From positions 62,001 through 126,000 of the forward strand of contig NZ_VJYD01000010.1 in the NCBI RefSeq assembly GCF_007341385.1: a stretch of DNA of 64,000 bases. Direction: 5' to 3'. Source of the DNA: Flavobacterium daemonense (GTDB lineage: Bacteria > Bacteroidota > Bacteroidia > Flavobacteriales > Flavobacteriaceae). The notes below the pieces were generated by a model that saw only the letters and a list, made by a program, of their open reading frames with translations, was not told the DNA's origin and did not search any database. The first letter of the stretch is position 1. Each line of letters opens with the position of its first letter. Positions 8,845 through 16,915 of this stretch are shown here, piece by piece. Position numbers and translations under genes: made by a program.

Positions 8845-9239
8845 AAAAGAAAATACTCTGCATCGGTTACTTTGTCCAGCCAGATTCCGTGGCCTTTATC
8901 AATTTCTGTTATGATCGTAATGTAGGTGAATTTGCTAAACGGAGTTGCTCCATACCAATGCTCAACACCCGGTAAAATCGTAACTACTTCATCTTTTTGG
9001 AGCTTTCTTGCTGCGCATCCTCTTTCCTGATAATAGCCTTCTCCTTCTTTCGCAATGAGCATTTGCAAACTCGCATTGCTGTGCCAGTTGCTTCTTGCGC
9101 AAGCTTCGAATGTAACTTCCTTTATAACAGTATTTTCAGGATGAATATCGCTGGTTTGTTTTTTATAAGAAACGTCGCCTGTCATAAATGTATTCGGGAC
9201 TTTTCCTTCTTCAATAACTGCTGAATAATTTGTTGACAT
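8835..9239 (-). CDS. cupin domain protein
   Basis: A 134-residue single-domain cupin. The first conserved motif is WHSNASLQMLIAKEGEGYYQ (His53 region). The second is LQKDEVVTILPGVEHWYGAT, with the metal-site His in EHWYGA. This arrangement is that of small metal-binding cupins annotated as (R)-mandelonitrile lyase-like or carboxymuconolactone-decarboxylase-associated. The actual reaction is not known. The last residues (LSC) and the stop codon come from a repeat array, so the C-terminus was probably reshaped by repeat insertion. The AraC regulator gene lies upstream on the same strand. Confidence 0.88.
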   Translation of the reverse strand: MSTNYSAVIEEGKVPNTFMTGDVSYKKQTSDIHPENTVIKEVTFEACARSNWHSNASLQMLIAKEGEGYYQERGCAARKLQKDEVVTILPGVEHWYGATPFSKFTYITIITEIDKGHGIWLDKVTDAEYFLLSC

Positions 9240-9633
9240 AAATTTACTTATTTTTTGAGTTTGATTTAATTTAAAACTGTTATATTCTTCATTCTTAACA
9301 ATTTACTAATATTTTTTTCATCAAAATAAATGATGAAGAAGAATAAATTCACCTTCAGGATTTCCTGTAAAATAATTTGAAGGCGCTAAAATTTCCTTTT
9401 TGGAAAAACGGAATTATTACACTAATTGTCTGATGTTTTCATAATTAATATTGTTTTAGAGTTATCAGTATCAGGAAACTAAAATGAGAAAGCTAGAATG
9501 CGCTTTATGAAGTAATATTTAGTCCGTTAAAAACTGATAAATGATTAATACTGTAATTTCAAGGCAAAATTAGGATAGGACAGCCTTTTAAAAATTACAA
9601 TATTCAAACAAAAAATTATGAAAATGAAACAAT
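9240..9633. other. 394-bp spacer without a gene
   Basis: This AT-rich stretch lies between the AraC gene and the cupin gene. I see no reading frame of useful length, no complete -33/-7 pair and no member of the repeat families. It should contain the 3' end of the araC transcript and the cupin promoter. Confidence 0.6.
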
Positions 9634-10503
9634 TTACATTCTCAACGATTTTGGAATCGTTCCTGTAAGTCTTTTAAAATAATTATTGAAATAACTTGGA
9701 TATTCAAATCCAAGGGAATAACCAATGTCTGAAATACTCCAGTCGGTATGATGCAACAAAGCTTTTGCTTCGTTGATGATTCGTTCTGTAATATGCGCCG
9801 TTGTTGGTTTTCCTGTCACTTCTTTCACAGATCTGTTTAGATGATTGACATGCACGGCAAGACTTTGCGCATAATCTTGAGGTGTTTTTAATGCTAATGG
9901 CTCGTTTTTAGTTTCTATCGGAAATTGTCTTTCCAATAATTCTAAAAACAAAGAAGTGATTCGGGCAGATGCATTTTTATGTTTGAAGAAATTCTCTGAC
10001 GGCTGCATTTTCATCGATTCATGAATAATCAAATTGACGTAGCTGCGCATCAAATCGTCTTTAAAAACATAATCGGTTTCATATTCTTTGATCATTTTTT
10101 GAAACAACGAATCTATAAAAACCTTTTGTTCAGCGTTTAAAGAAAAAATTGGTGTTCCTCCTATTTTAAACAAAGGCGATTCATGAAGTGATTCTGATCG
10201 ATCTTTTGATCGTAAAAAATCTTCTGTAAAAACACAAGCATAACCTTCATATTTGCCAGAAATAGTTTCCCACGAATAGGGAATTATCGGATTGCCAAAA
10301 AACAGAATTGTTCCGTCGGTTTCGATCCCGCGGTCAGCATATTGAATTAAGCTTTTACTGGTGTTGATGCAGATTTTATAAAAATCCCTACGACTGTAAA
10401 CAGGAATTTTGCTTACGTCGCCGTTTATTTGATATACCTTAAAACCTTTCAGCTTTAAATCTGAAGTAAAATCGCAATTCTGAGTTTCTGTCTGATTATT
10501 CAT
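9634..10503 (-). CDS. AraC family transcriptional regulator
   Basis: A 289-residue regulator. Residues about 1-170 form an effector or dimerisation part (CINTSKSLIQYADRG, GTILFFGNPIIPYSWE). Residues about 190-289 form the AraC double helix-turn-helix: YAQSLAVHVNHLNRSVKEVTGKPTTAHITERI, then DWSISDIGYSLGFEYPSYFNNYFKRLTGTIPKSLR. In the family this C-terminal motif contacts DNA. The gene points toward the cupin, dehydrogenase and reductase genes, which are its likely targets (inference). A TAACTTTG box lies exactly 4 nt before the ATG, which suggests a leaderless mRNA. Confidence 0.93.
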   Translation of the reverse strand: MNNQTETQNCDFTSDLKLKGFKVYQINGDVSKIPVYSRRDFYKICINTSKSLIQYADRGIETDGTILFFGNPIIPYSWETISGKYEGYACVFTEDFLRSKDRSESLHESPLFKIGGTPIFSLNAEQKVFIDSLFQKMIKEYETDYVFKDDLMRSYVNLIIHESMKMQPSENFFKHKNASARITSLFLELLERQFPIETKNEPLALKTPQDYAQSLAVHVNHLNRSVKEVTGKPTTAHITERIINEAKALLHHTDWSISDIGYSLGFEYPSYFNNYFKRLTGTIPKSLRM

Positions 10504-10507
10504 TTTG

Positions 10508-10515
10508 CAAAGTTA
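10508..10515 (-). promoter_or_regulatory. -7 box (TAACTTTG) 4 nt before the araC-type start codon
   Basis: On the minus strand the sequence reads TAACTTTGCAAAATG, with ATG the start codon at 10503-10501. TAACTTTG fits TAnnTTTG. The expected transcription start, a few bases after the box, falls on or next to the ATG. No TTTG is found at -33. Confidence 0.55.
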
Positions 10516-10573
10516 TGAAAATCAAACAATATTATTTTAGTTTATTTTATTTCATGTTTCATGTTTCATGTCT

Positions 10574-10710
10574 AACCGCAAAGAGCGCTAAGATTTACGC
10601 AAGGGTCGAAAGTTTTTTTTAGCTGAGCGAAATAATCTCGCAAAGTCGCAGAGTCACAAAGTTTTTTTCCCTTGCGTCCTTTGCGTAAATCTTTGCGCAC
10701 TTTGCGGTTA
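10574..10710. repeat. CCGCAAAG...TTTACGCAAG dyad
   Basis: The left arm (10574-10604, AACCGCAAAGAGCGCTAAGA, continuing TTTACGCAAGG) and right arm (10669-10710, ending TTTGCGCACTTTGCGGTT) are inverted copies separated by about 65 bp. It fills most of the spacer between the AraC and GH2 genes and belongs to the CGCAAAG family. Confidence 0.8.
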
Positions 10711-10719
10711 AACCACTAA

Positions 10720-13536
10720 TTAATTCTTTAAAATCGCAGATCGAAGTCCTTTCGCGGAAGCGCATAAAACAACTTCTTTGACATTATCATCTTTTTGAAT
10801 GATAATTTGAGCGTAGCCATTAAAAAGTTTTCTTTTCCAAGGTTCTGCGGGACTGATAACCTGAATAATACCGGGATCTGTGTTTATAACGTCCCAATCT
10901 TTTACTTTTTGGAGAGGTTTTACAGTAATAAAAATTTCGTTTTTTCCATCAAGAAGCGAGACCGCATCCAAAATATATTTTTGTGGATCTTCAGCAGTTG
11001 CTTTTACTTCATTTCCATTGATATAAACTTGTGTTTCTAATCCAATTTTCTTGTAAAAAAAAGTTACAATATCTGATTTTGAAATAGTCTTTAAATCAAA
11101 TTCTCCTTTATAAATATAATATGAAGCCTGATTTTTATAATCGCGGTTTTTAAAAGCTGGTTTCCAGTTTTCTTCAGCAACATCTGAAGCTTTACCTACC
11201 TCATTGATATTCCCTGCAAGTTCCTTAAGATTAGTTATGGGAACGAGCTTAATATCGTCAATAAACTGATCTTTTTCAAGTGATGTCGGGTTGCCGTTTC
11301 CTACTCCAAGAATTTTTCCCCCATTGATGGCGAACGTTATTTCATTGTCGGCCGTAGGAACGTGCAAACCATTTTTATCTGTAACTTCAACAGTAACAAC
11401 GCTAACTTTCGCATTTGGAAGATTTTCTTTGTCAGCAGAAAGTTTGATGTTTTCAGCATTTCCAGTAGTTTTCTGAATATCTGTTACGATTTTTTTTCCG
11501 TTTTTATAACCAATTGCTTCAAGCGTTCCGGGCGAATAATTCACTTTCCATTCTAAATGGCTGTTTTTCATCATTTTCTTTTTTCCGAGGCTTTTCTTAT
11601 TCAGAAAAAGCTCCACTTCATCACAGTTGGAATATGCCCAAACATCGATTTCTTTTCCTTCCCTTCCACTCCAGTTCCAATGTGGCAAAAGATGCAAAAC
11701 AGGTTTATCTCCCCACCATGATTTCAAATAAAATACATTGTCTTTCGGGAAACCGCAAACATCCATCATCCCGAAATACGACGTTACCGACGGCCAGCCA
11801 TAAGGCGTTGGTTCTCCGCGATAATCAAAACCCGTCCAGATAAACATTCCGGCGAGATACGGGCGTTCTGCATAAAATTTCCAGCCTTCTTCAATACTAT
11901 AAAAACTCGGACGTGGTTTTTTGTCGTATGCACTTTGATAATGTTTGGCATCATCTGTAAAATAAATGCCTCGCGTTGCGAATGTTGAACCTTCCTCCGT
12001 TCCCATTCCGGGTTGGTTTTTAAACTCGTTTCTGTGTGCATCAATATCGCCGTTTCCCAGATAATTATAGCCCATAATTTCAACAACAGATGAAATTCCG
12101 CTTCTAAATCCACTGCTGATTCCGACTGTTACAGGTCGCGTAGAATCAATACTTTTAGCGAAATTCTGCATTACATTTGTAATTCTTTCGCCCACAATAT
12201 TGCCCTCGATATTCCATTCTTCATTTCCAACTGACCAGCAGAAAATACTCGGATGATTTCGATCGCGTTCTATCATTCGTTTTAAATCATTCAAATGATA
12301 ATCATTTATTCCCATCAATCGAGTTTCATCAATAACGAGCATTCCGAGTTCGTCGCAAGCTTTCAATAGTTCCGGAGTTGGAGGATGATGTGAACAACGA
12401 TAGGCATTCGAACCCATTTCTTTCAATTTTTTAATTCGGTAATACTGAATTTCATCCGGCAAAGCGGTTCCAATTCCGGCATGATCTTGATGATTATTGG
12501 TTCCCTTTAATTTTAAAGGTTTTCCGTTTAAGAAAAAGCCGTTTTCTGGGTCAAACTTAATTGTTCTGATTCCGAAACGCGTTTCATAATTATCAATTAC
12601 TTTTCCGTTTTGCTTAATTTGCGTTTCTAAGCGATATAAATTTGGCGAATCAACATCCCACAAAAGCGGATTTTTGACATTTAATTTCGAAGTAAAACTA
12701 TAAGTTTTGTAAAATTCTGGCGCATTTCCGTTTTCCGAAACACTTACAATTTGTTTTCCCGAAGCATCAAAAATCGTCTGAATGATTTCAATCGAACCTT
12801 TATAATTTCCTTTGTTTTCAATTGCAACTTCGGCATTAATTGTTGCTTCATTATTTTTTATTTCCGAAGTAACATAAGTTCCATTTGTCTTAACATGAAT
12901 AGGGTTTGTTTTTTGCAGATAAACATGCCTGTAAATACCTGCACCTTCATAAAACCAACCTTCTTCCATCGAGGCATCAACGCGAACCACAATTGTATTT
13001 TCTCCGCCATAATTCACATAAGCCGTTACATCATATTCAAATCCGTTGTAACCGCTTTGTTCTGTTCCGAGATAATAACCGTTAAAAAATACTTTTGAAT
13101 TCCTGAAAACGCCGTCAAATTTCAAACTGATAATTTTGTTTTTATCGGTTTCTGGAATATTTATTTTCTTGCGGTACCAGCCAATGCTTTTGTCCGGAAA
13201 TCCTTTTCCAGCGGTTTTAAATCCGTGGCTGAAACTGCCGCTTTCGCTAAAGTCTTGTTCAACCGCCCAATCGTGCGGCAAATCGAGTTTTCGCCAAGCA
13301 CGATCGTCAAAATCTTTTGCAGCCGGGCCATCACCAAAACCCGTTTTTGTTAAATAAGAAAAATATCCTGTTGCATGTCCAAAATCTTTCTCAGCATCAA
13401 ATAAATGTCCAAATGAAAATCGCCAGTCTTTATCAATCAAAATCAATTCTCGATCTGATTTGTTTTGGGCGAAAGCCAGACTTGAAAACACAAAAATAAA
13501 AACGCAAAAAGCTTTTTTAAGAAAAGAATTTCTCAT
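10720..13536 (-). CDS. glycoside hydrolase family 2 (beta-galactosidase-like), exported
   Basis: A 938-residue enzyme with a signal peptide (residues 1-23, ending LAFA-Q). Domains in order are a sugar-binding jelly roll (about 28-210), an Ig-like domain (215-325), a TIM barrel (330-615), a DUF4982-type Ig domain (610-680, PVLHLLPHWNW) and further C-terminal beta domains. The barrel has NHPSIFCWSVGNEEW with Glu439 as the expected acid/base, and GTEEGS with Glu514 as the likely nucleophile. The FIWTGFDYRGEPTPYGWP block is typical of Bacteroidota GH2 beta-galactosidases. Substrate (galactoside or another beta-glycoside) is not certain. It is a lone gene with no SusC/SusD pair nearby. Confidence 0.93.
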   Translation of the reverse strand: MRNSFLKKAFCVFIFVFSSLAFAQNKSDRELILIDKDWRFSFGHLFDAEKDFGHATGYFSYLTKTGFGDGPAAKDFDDRAWRKLDLPHDWAVEQDFSESGSFSHGFKTAGKGFPDKSIGWYRKKINIPETDKNKIISLKFDGVFRNSKVFFNGYYLGTEQSGYNGFEYDVTAYVNYGGENTIVVRVDASMEEGWFYEGAGIYRHVYLQKTNPIHVKTNGTYVTSEIKNNEATINAEVAIENKGNYKGSIEIIQTIFDASGKQIVSVSENGNAPEFYKTYSFTSKLNVKNPLLWDVDSPNLYRLETQIKQNGKVIDNYETRFGIRTIKFDPENGFFLNGKPLKLKGTNNHQDHAGIGTALPDEIQYYRIKKLKEMGSNAYRCSHHPPTPELLKACDELGMLVIDETRLMGINDYHLNDLKRMIERDRNHPSIFCWSVGNEEWNIEGNIVGERITNVMQNFAKSIDSTRPVTVGISSGFRSGISSVVEIMGYNYLGNGDIDAHRNEFKNQPGMGTEEGSTFATRGIYFTDDAKHYQSAYDKKPRPSFYSIEEGWKFYAERPYLAGMFIWTGFDYRGEPTPYGWPSVTSYFGMMDVCGFPKDNVFYLKSWWGDKPVLHLLPHWNWSGREGKEIDVWAYSNCDEVELFLNKKSLGKKKMMKNSHLEWKVNYSPGTLEAIGYKNGKKIVTDIQKTTGNAENIKLSADKENLPNAKVSVVTVEVTDKNGLHVPTADNEITFAINGGKILGVGNGNPTSLEKDQFIDDIKLVPITNLKELAGNINEVGKASDVAEENWKPAFKNRDYKNQASYYIYKGEFDLKTISKSDIVTFFYKKIGLETQVYINGNEVKATAEDPQKYILDAVSLLDGKNEIFITVKPLQKVKDWDVINTDPGIIQVISPAEPWKRKLFNGYAQIIIQKDDNVKEVVLCASAKGLRSAILKN

Positions 13537-13748
13537 GAAAAATAGTTTGGTGATCGTTAGAAAATATAAAATTAGGCTTTTGAAGGCAGTTATTTTAATA
13601 GTATTTTATCAAAAACATAAACTATTATCCTTGTACACCCCGCAAAAAATAGCTACTAAAATTTAGAATCATTCTATTGGCTCTACGTTCTGAAATAATT
13701 TTCTTTTGGTGTAATTTTATACTAAAATAAAAAAAAACAAAGACTATT

Positions 13749-14132
13749 ATGAGTGTTATTAAAGATGAAAAAAAGCTTCTGAGCGCCATTAAACGTATCG
13801 ATGAAAAGATCGATAAGAATAATGACCAAAAGATTCTTGCCTTTTTTGAATCTCTTGGATTAACTGAAAGAGAAGATGTTTCTAAGAATTTTCTGGACTG
13901 GGAAACGATTCTTATTGTCGTTCCAGATCGGCATATTTCGCATGAATTAAAATATTATAAATTCTCAATATCCAGACTATTTTTTGTGACTAATCCGTAT
14001 GCCGACAAAATTCATATTTATGATTTTGACGAATGGAAAAGCGCAACCCGAAATAAATCGCAATTCCAAATCAGAGAAATGATGAAATCGAGTTTTGGAG
14101 GCGTTAAAAAGGCAAATACAGAAAATGAATAA
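13749..14132 (+). CDS. hypothetical cytoplasmic protein
   Basis: A 127-residue protein that I do not recognise. It has no signal peptide or membrane segment. Residues 1-40 are charged and helical (KDEKKLLSAIKRIDEKIDKN), and the middle has hydrophobic strands (WETILIVVPDRHISHE, ISRLFFVTNPYADKIHIYDF). The ATG is well placed about 10 bp after an A-rich stretch, and the gene ends 5 bp before a terminator, so it looks like a complete single-gene unit. Neighbours give no functional hint. Confidence 0.7.
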   Translation: MSVIKDEKKLLSAIKRIDEKIDKNNDQKILAFFESLGLTEREDVSKNFLDWETILIVVPDRHISHELKYYKFSISRLFFVTNPYADKIHIYDFDEWKSATRNKSQFQIREMMKSSFGGVKKANTENE

Positions 14133-14135
14133 TTA

Positions 14136-14166
14136 AAAAAAGTCCCTGATGTTGGGACTTTTTTTT
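14136..14166 (+). terminator. terminator after the gene at 13749-14132
   Basis: AAGTCCC pairs with GGGACTT around a short loop (TGATGTT), followed by eight T. Confidence 0.85.
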
Positions 14167-14194
14167 GTTTCAGGTTTCAGGTTATGCGCAAAGT

Positions 14195-14227
14195 AAACCC
14201 GACAGGTTTTAAAAACCTGTCGGGTTT
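14195..14227. repeat. AAACCCGACAGGTTT palindrome, copy 1
   Basis: A 33-bp near-perfect palindrome (AAACCCGACAGGTTT, short A-rich centre, AACCTGTCGGGTTT). Copies lie at 14271-14303 and 58004-58036. Confidence 0.9.
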
Positions 14228-14270
14228 GAAATTTGAAACTTTGAACTTGAAACCGGTTGTCCGCAAAAGT

Positions 14271-14303
14271 AAACCCGACAGGTTTTTAAAACCTGTCGGG
14301 TTT
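14271..14303. repeat. AAACCCGACAGGTTT palindrome, copy 2
   Basis: Same 33-bp palindrome as at 14195, differing only in the A/T split of the centre. The two copies are 76 bp apart and flank a GAAACTTTGAACTTGAAACC tract. Confidence 0.9.
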
Positions 14304-14367
14304 GAAGCTTGATCCCGAGGCTTCGAGAGAACTTCAAACCTGAAACAAAGAAAACTTGAAACAAAAT

Positions 14368-14859
14368 TTATTTAGTCAACAACCCGTTAACCATATCTTC
14401 TAATGCTTTTCCGTGGATGTTTTTAGCTAAAATGATTCCGTTTTTGTCAATTAAAAAATTCAGTGGAACAGATTGCAGCATATACGCACTTACAACTGGC
14501 GAACTCCAGTATTTTAAGTCGCTTACGTTGGTCCAAGGCAATTTTCCTTTTGCAATTGCAGCCGTCCATAATGGCTTTTTTGTATCCATTGAAACACTAT
14601 AGATTGATAATTTATCAGGATAAGCATTATGCAATTTTAATAATGCTGGCTGTTCTTTAATGCAAGGTCCGCACCAAGAAGCCCAAAAATCCACAAGAAC
14701 TAATGAACCTCTGAAAGAAGAAAGCGACACAACATTTCCTTTAGTGTCAGGAAGCTCGATTTCTGGCGCAATATCACCAACATCAACTCCAACAACTTGT
14801 GCTTTTGAACTGGTGATTACACAACATAAGAAGCCTAAAATAAGTAATGTTTTTTTCAT
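14368..14859 (-). CDS. TlpA-family thioredoxin-like protein, exported
   Basis: A 163-residue periplasmic thiol-disulfide oxidoreductase of the TlpA/ResA group. A signal peptide covers about residues 1-20 (MKKTLLILGFLCCVITSSKA). The thioredoxin fold has FWASWCGPC with the redox pair Cys63/Cys66, and a cis-proline region VPLNFLID. The AhpC/TSA-like N-terminal stretch (GDIAPEIELPDTKGNVVSLS, then SFRG) is normal for the group. Family members reduce cytochrome c or other exported proteins. The partner here is unknown, as the gene has no same-strand neighbour within 1 kb. Confidence 0.93.
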   Translation of the reverse strand: MKKTLLILGFLCCVITSSKAQVVGVDVGDIAPEIELPDTKGNVVSLSSFRGSLVLVDFWASWCGPCIKEQPALLKLHNAYPDKLSIYSVSMDTKKPLWTAAIAKGKLPWTNVSDLKYWSSPVVSAYMLQSVPLNFLIDKNGIILAKNIHGKALEDMVNGLLTK

Positions 14860-14899
14860 AATTGATTAAGTTTGTTTTTGTTTTTTGGGGCTGTTTATT

Positions 14900-14999
14900 T
14901 GTCATTTCGACGAAGGAGAAATCACACTAGAAGCTCAACAAAGAGAATCGACAATCTTTATCGATTAACGAGTGTGATTTCTCCTTCGTCGAAATGACA
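14900..14999. repeat. 100-bp palindromic element (TGTCATTTCGACGAAGG), copy 1
   Basis: Exactly 100 bp from TGTCATTTCGACGAAGGAGA to its inverse ending CGAAATGACA. The outer arms match perfectly for more than 24 bp and the centre differs from the other copies. Complete copies are at 36514-36613 and 41940-42039. No obvious target-site duplication flanks it. Confidence 0.93.
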
Positions 15000-15104
15000 T
15001 AAAATGAGAATTAGGATAACGAAACAAATATAAATTTTCTTTATTAAAATCTTCGTCATTTCTTCTTCTCCATCATAAAAAAATGCTAAATATTTTTCTT
15101 TAAA

Positions 15105-15134
15105 TTGATATATCGGGAAAAGTCGATATATTTG
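15105..15134 (+). promoter_or_regulatory. promoter of the arsR-OYE operon
   Basis: TTG (15105-15107) and TATATTTG (15127-15134) are 19 bp apart, matching the Bacteroidota -33/-7 form. The ATG begins 4 nt after the -7 box, so the mRNA should be leaderless or nearly so. Confidence 0.75.
15108..15131. promoter_or_regulatory. probable ArsR operator between -33 and -7
   Basis: ATATATCG (15108-15115) and CGATATAT (15124-15131) form a perfect inverted repeat with an 8-bp gap. It lies inside the promoter, so a bound dimer would block polymerase. Autoregulation by the ArsR protein just downstream is the natural reading, but it is inference. Confidence 0.7.
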
Positions 15135-15138
15135 CATC

Positions 15139-15441
15139 ATGGAAAATATAGAAATTTTTAAAGCTCTCTCAAACAAGTCCCGATTGCAAATGCTGGAATG
15201 GCTGAAAGAACCCGAAATAAACTTTCCCGGTCAACTGGAACATGGTGGATTTGAGCACGGAGTATGTGTGGGACAAATTCAGGCCAAAGCCGGTTTGACG
15301 CAATCAACTGTATCAGAATACTTGTCTATTTTGCAACGCGCAGGTTTTATTGAAGCCAAACGCGTTGGGCAATGGACTTATTATAAACGCAACGAAGGTG
15401 CCTTTGAAGCACTTAGTAAATTAATTCAATCTAATTTGTAA
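15139..15441 (+). CDS. ArsR family transcriptional regulator
   Basis: A 100-residue winged-helix repressor. MENIEIFKALSNKSRLQMLE is the typical first helices. VGQIQAKAGLTQSTVSEYLS, then ILQRAGFIEAKRVGQWTYYK, is the recognition helix and wing. Cysteines are scarce (one in GVCVGQ), so a classical metal-binding site is not evident, and it may sense an organic electrophile instead. It is co-transcribed with the Old Yellow Enzyme gene, which starts 7 bp after its stop. The ATG at 15139 is required, because starting at the next Met (residue 18) would remove the first helix. The start lies only 4 nt after the -7 box. Confidence 0.93.
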   Translation: MENIEIFKALSNKSRLQMLEWLKEPEINFPGQLEHGGFEHGVCVGQIQAKAGLTQSTVSEYLSILQRAGFIEAKRVGQWTYYKRNEGAFEALSKLIQSNL

Positions 15442-15448
15442 AATTACT

Positions 15449-16555
15449 ATGAGTACAAACAACCTGTTTTCTCCGTTTAACTTAAAATCGTTAAACCTGA
15501 AAAACCGAATCGTAATGGCGCCTATGACGCGCTCTTTTTCTCCAAATGGAGTACCAACTGATAATGTAGCTTCTTATTACCAAAAAAGAGCGGAAGGCGA
15601 AGTTGGATTAATTTTATCTGAAGGAACTGTAATTGACAGGCCTTCATCATCAAATGATGCAAATGTTCCTCATTTTTACGGCGAAGCTTCTCTAAACGGA
15701 TGGAAAAAAGTCATTGACGAAGTTCATGCTGCTGGCGGAAAAATGGGCCCGCAGATCTGGCATATGGGAGTTATGGACAACCACCACTCTGGATGGGTTC
15801 CTCCTGTTCCTTTTGAAGGTCCATCTGGATTAAACCGTCCTGATTTTAGAAATGGAATCGCAATGAGCGAAAAAGATATTGAAGAAACTATTCTTGCTTT
15901 TGGTAAAGCGGCCGCTGATGCTAAAAGATTAGGTTTTGATACTATTGAAATTCACGGTGCACATGGTTATTTGATTGATCAATTCTTTAGAGCTGAAACA
16001 AACTTGCGTGAAGATATTTATGGCGGAAAAACTTTGCCAGAACGTAATCGTTTTGCAATTGAAGTAATAAAAGAAATCAGAAAACAAGTTGGAAATGATT
16101 TCGCAGTTATCATGCGTTTTTCTCAATTCAAACCTTCTGATTATAATTATAAACTAGCTAAAAATCCGCAAGAATTAGAAGCTTGGCTTACGCCTCTTGT
16201 TGATGCCGGAGTTGATATTGTACATGCTTCACAACGCCGTTTCTGGGAACCTGAATTTGAAGGTTCTGATTTGAACTTTGCTGGATGGGCTAAAAAAGTT
16301 ACTGGAGCTCCAACAATTACTGTTGGTTCTGTTGGACTTTCTAGTGATTTCTTCGGTGCTTTTGCAGGAGAAAGCTCTGAACCAACTTCTTTAGATGAAC
16401 TAAACAGACGTTTCGACAGAGGCGATTTTGATTTGGTTGCTGTTGGAAGACCTCTTCTATCTGATCCAAATTGGGTTGCAAAAATTAAAGCTGGAAAAAT
16501 GGATCAATTGAAAGGTTTCAGCAAAGAAGCTTTGGGAGCTTTAGTTTTAGAATAA
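15449..16555 (+). CDS. alkene reductase, Old Yellow Enzyme family (NemA-like)
   Basis: A 368-residue FMN enzyme that reduces activated C=C bonds of electrophiles with NAD(P)H. It starts LFSPFNLKSLNLKNRIVMAPMTR, the normal OYE N-terminus. IEIHGAHGYLIDQFFR (residues 167-181) supplies the substrate-binding pair His169/His172 and Tyr174. The FMN phosphate region is TVGSVG...VAVGRPLLSDPNW. The length is typical. Pairing with an upstream repressor gene resembles the nemR-nemA arrangement, although the repressor here is ArsR type and not TetR type. Induction by quinones or other electrophiles is therefore an inference. Confidence 0.95.
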   Translation: MSTNNLFSPFNLKSLNLKNRIVMAPMTRSFSPNGVPTDNVASYYQKRAEGEVGLILSEGTVIDRPSSSNDANVPHFYGEASLNGWKKVIDEVHAAGGKMGPQIWHMGVMDNHHSGWVPPVPFEGPSGLNRPDFRNGIAMSEKDIEETILAFGKAAADAKRLGFDTIEIHGAHGYLIDQFFRAETNLREDIYGGKTLPERNRFAIEVIKEIRKQVGNDFAVIMRFSQFKPSDYNYKLAKNPQELEAWLTPLVDAGVDIVHASQRRFWEPEFEGSDLNFAGWAKKVTGAPTITVGSVGLSSDFFGAFAGESSEPTSLDELNRRFDRGDFDLVAVGRPLLSDPNWVAKIKAGKMDQLKGFSKEALGALVLE

Positions 16556-16624
16556 ATCTTTTTAAAGGTTCAAAGAAGCAAAGGTTCATAGGAACAGAGG
16601 TTTTCACTTTGAGCTTAACATACA

Positions 16625-16664
16625 AAAGGGATGAAACTTTATGGTTTCATCCCTTTCTGTTTTT
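16625..16664 (+). terminator. terminator after the OYE gene
   Basis: AAAGGGATGAAAC pairs with GTTTCATCCCTTT around a 6-nt loop, followed by CTGTTTTT. It is almost identical to the hairpin at 16836. Confidence 0.8.
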
Positions 16665-16700
16665 AATTTCTTCCTAATTTATTATTCTCCATCTATATCT

Positions 16701-16726
16701 GTATAGGCGCACAGCAGTGCCTCTAC
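16701..16726. repeat. GGCGCACAGCAGTGCC dyad
   Basis: GTATAGGCGCACAGCAGTGC then CTCTAC is a short palindrome related to the one at 16806-16829 and to 2171-2218 (GTAGAGACGCA... family). Confidence 0.55.
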
Positions 16727-16805
16727 GCAACGTTATAAACAATAGATCAATTTTACAGATTAACAAAGTCGAATCATTTTAATCTTTTAATCTGTGGCAA
16801 AAAAA

Positions 16806-16829
16806 AGACGCACTACTGTGCGTCTCTAC
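16806..16829. repeat. GACGCACTACTGTGCGTCTC dyad
   Basis: GACGCAC and GTGCGTC arms around TACT, a second member of the GTAGAGACGCA family 80 bp after the previous one. Confidence 0.6.
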
Positions 16830-16835
16830 AAATAC

Positions 16836-16869
16836 AAAAGGGATGAAACTATAAAGTTTCATCCCTTTT
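16836..16869. terminator. second AAAGGGATGAAACT hairpin, duplicate of 16625
   Basis: AAAAGGGATGAAACT pairs with AGTTTCATCCCTTTT around ATAA. Both strands end in T-runs, so it can serve the minus-strand acyltransferase gene. It shares the 13-bp stem with the terminator at 16625. Confidence 0.75.
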
Positions 16870-16915
16870 TTGAATATCTATAACTAACAAAATTAGAAAT
16901 TCAATATTTTTATTT

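Noticed and set aside
11784..12113. 109-residue minus-strand frame inside the GH2 gene
   Set aside because: It is an alternative frame of the GH2 coding region. The GH2 frame has catalytic motifs throughout.
14900..14999. Insertion sequence at the 100-bp element
   Set aside because: No transposase frame and no clear target duplication. Recorded as a palindromic repeat only.
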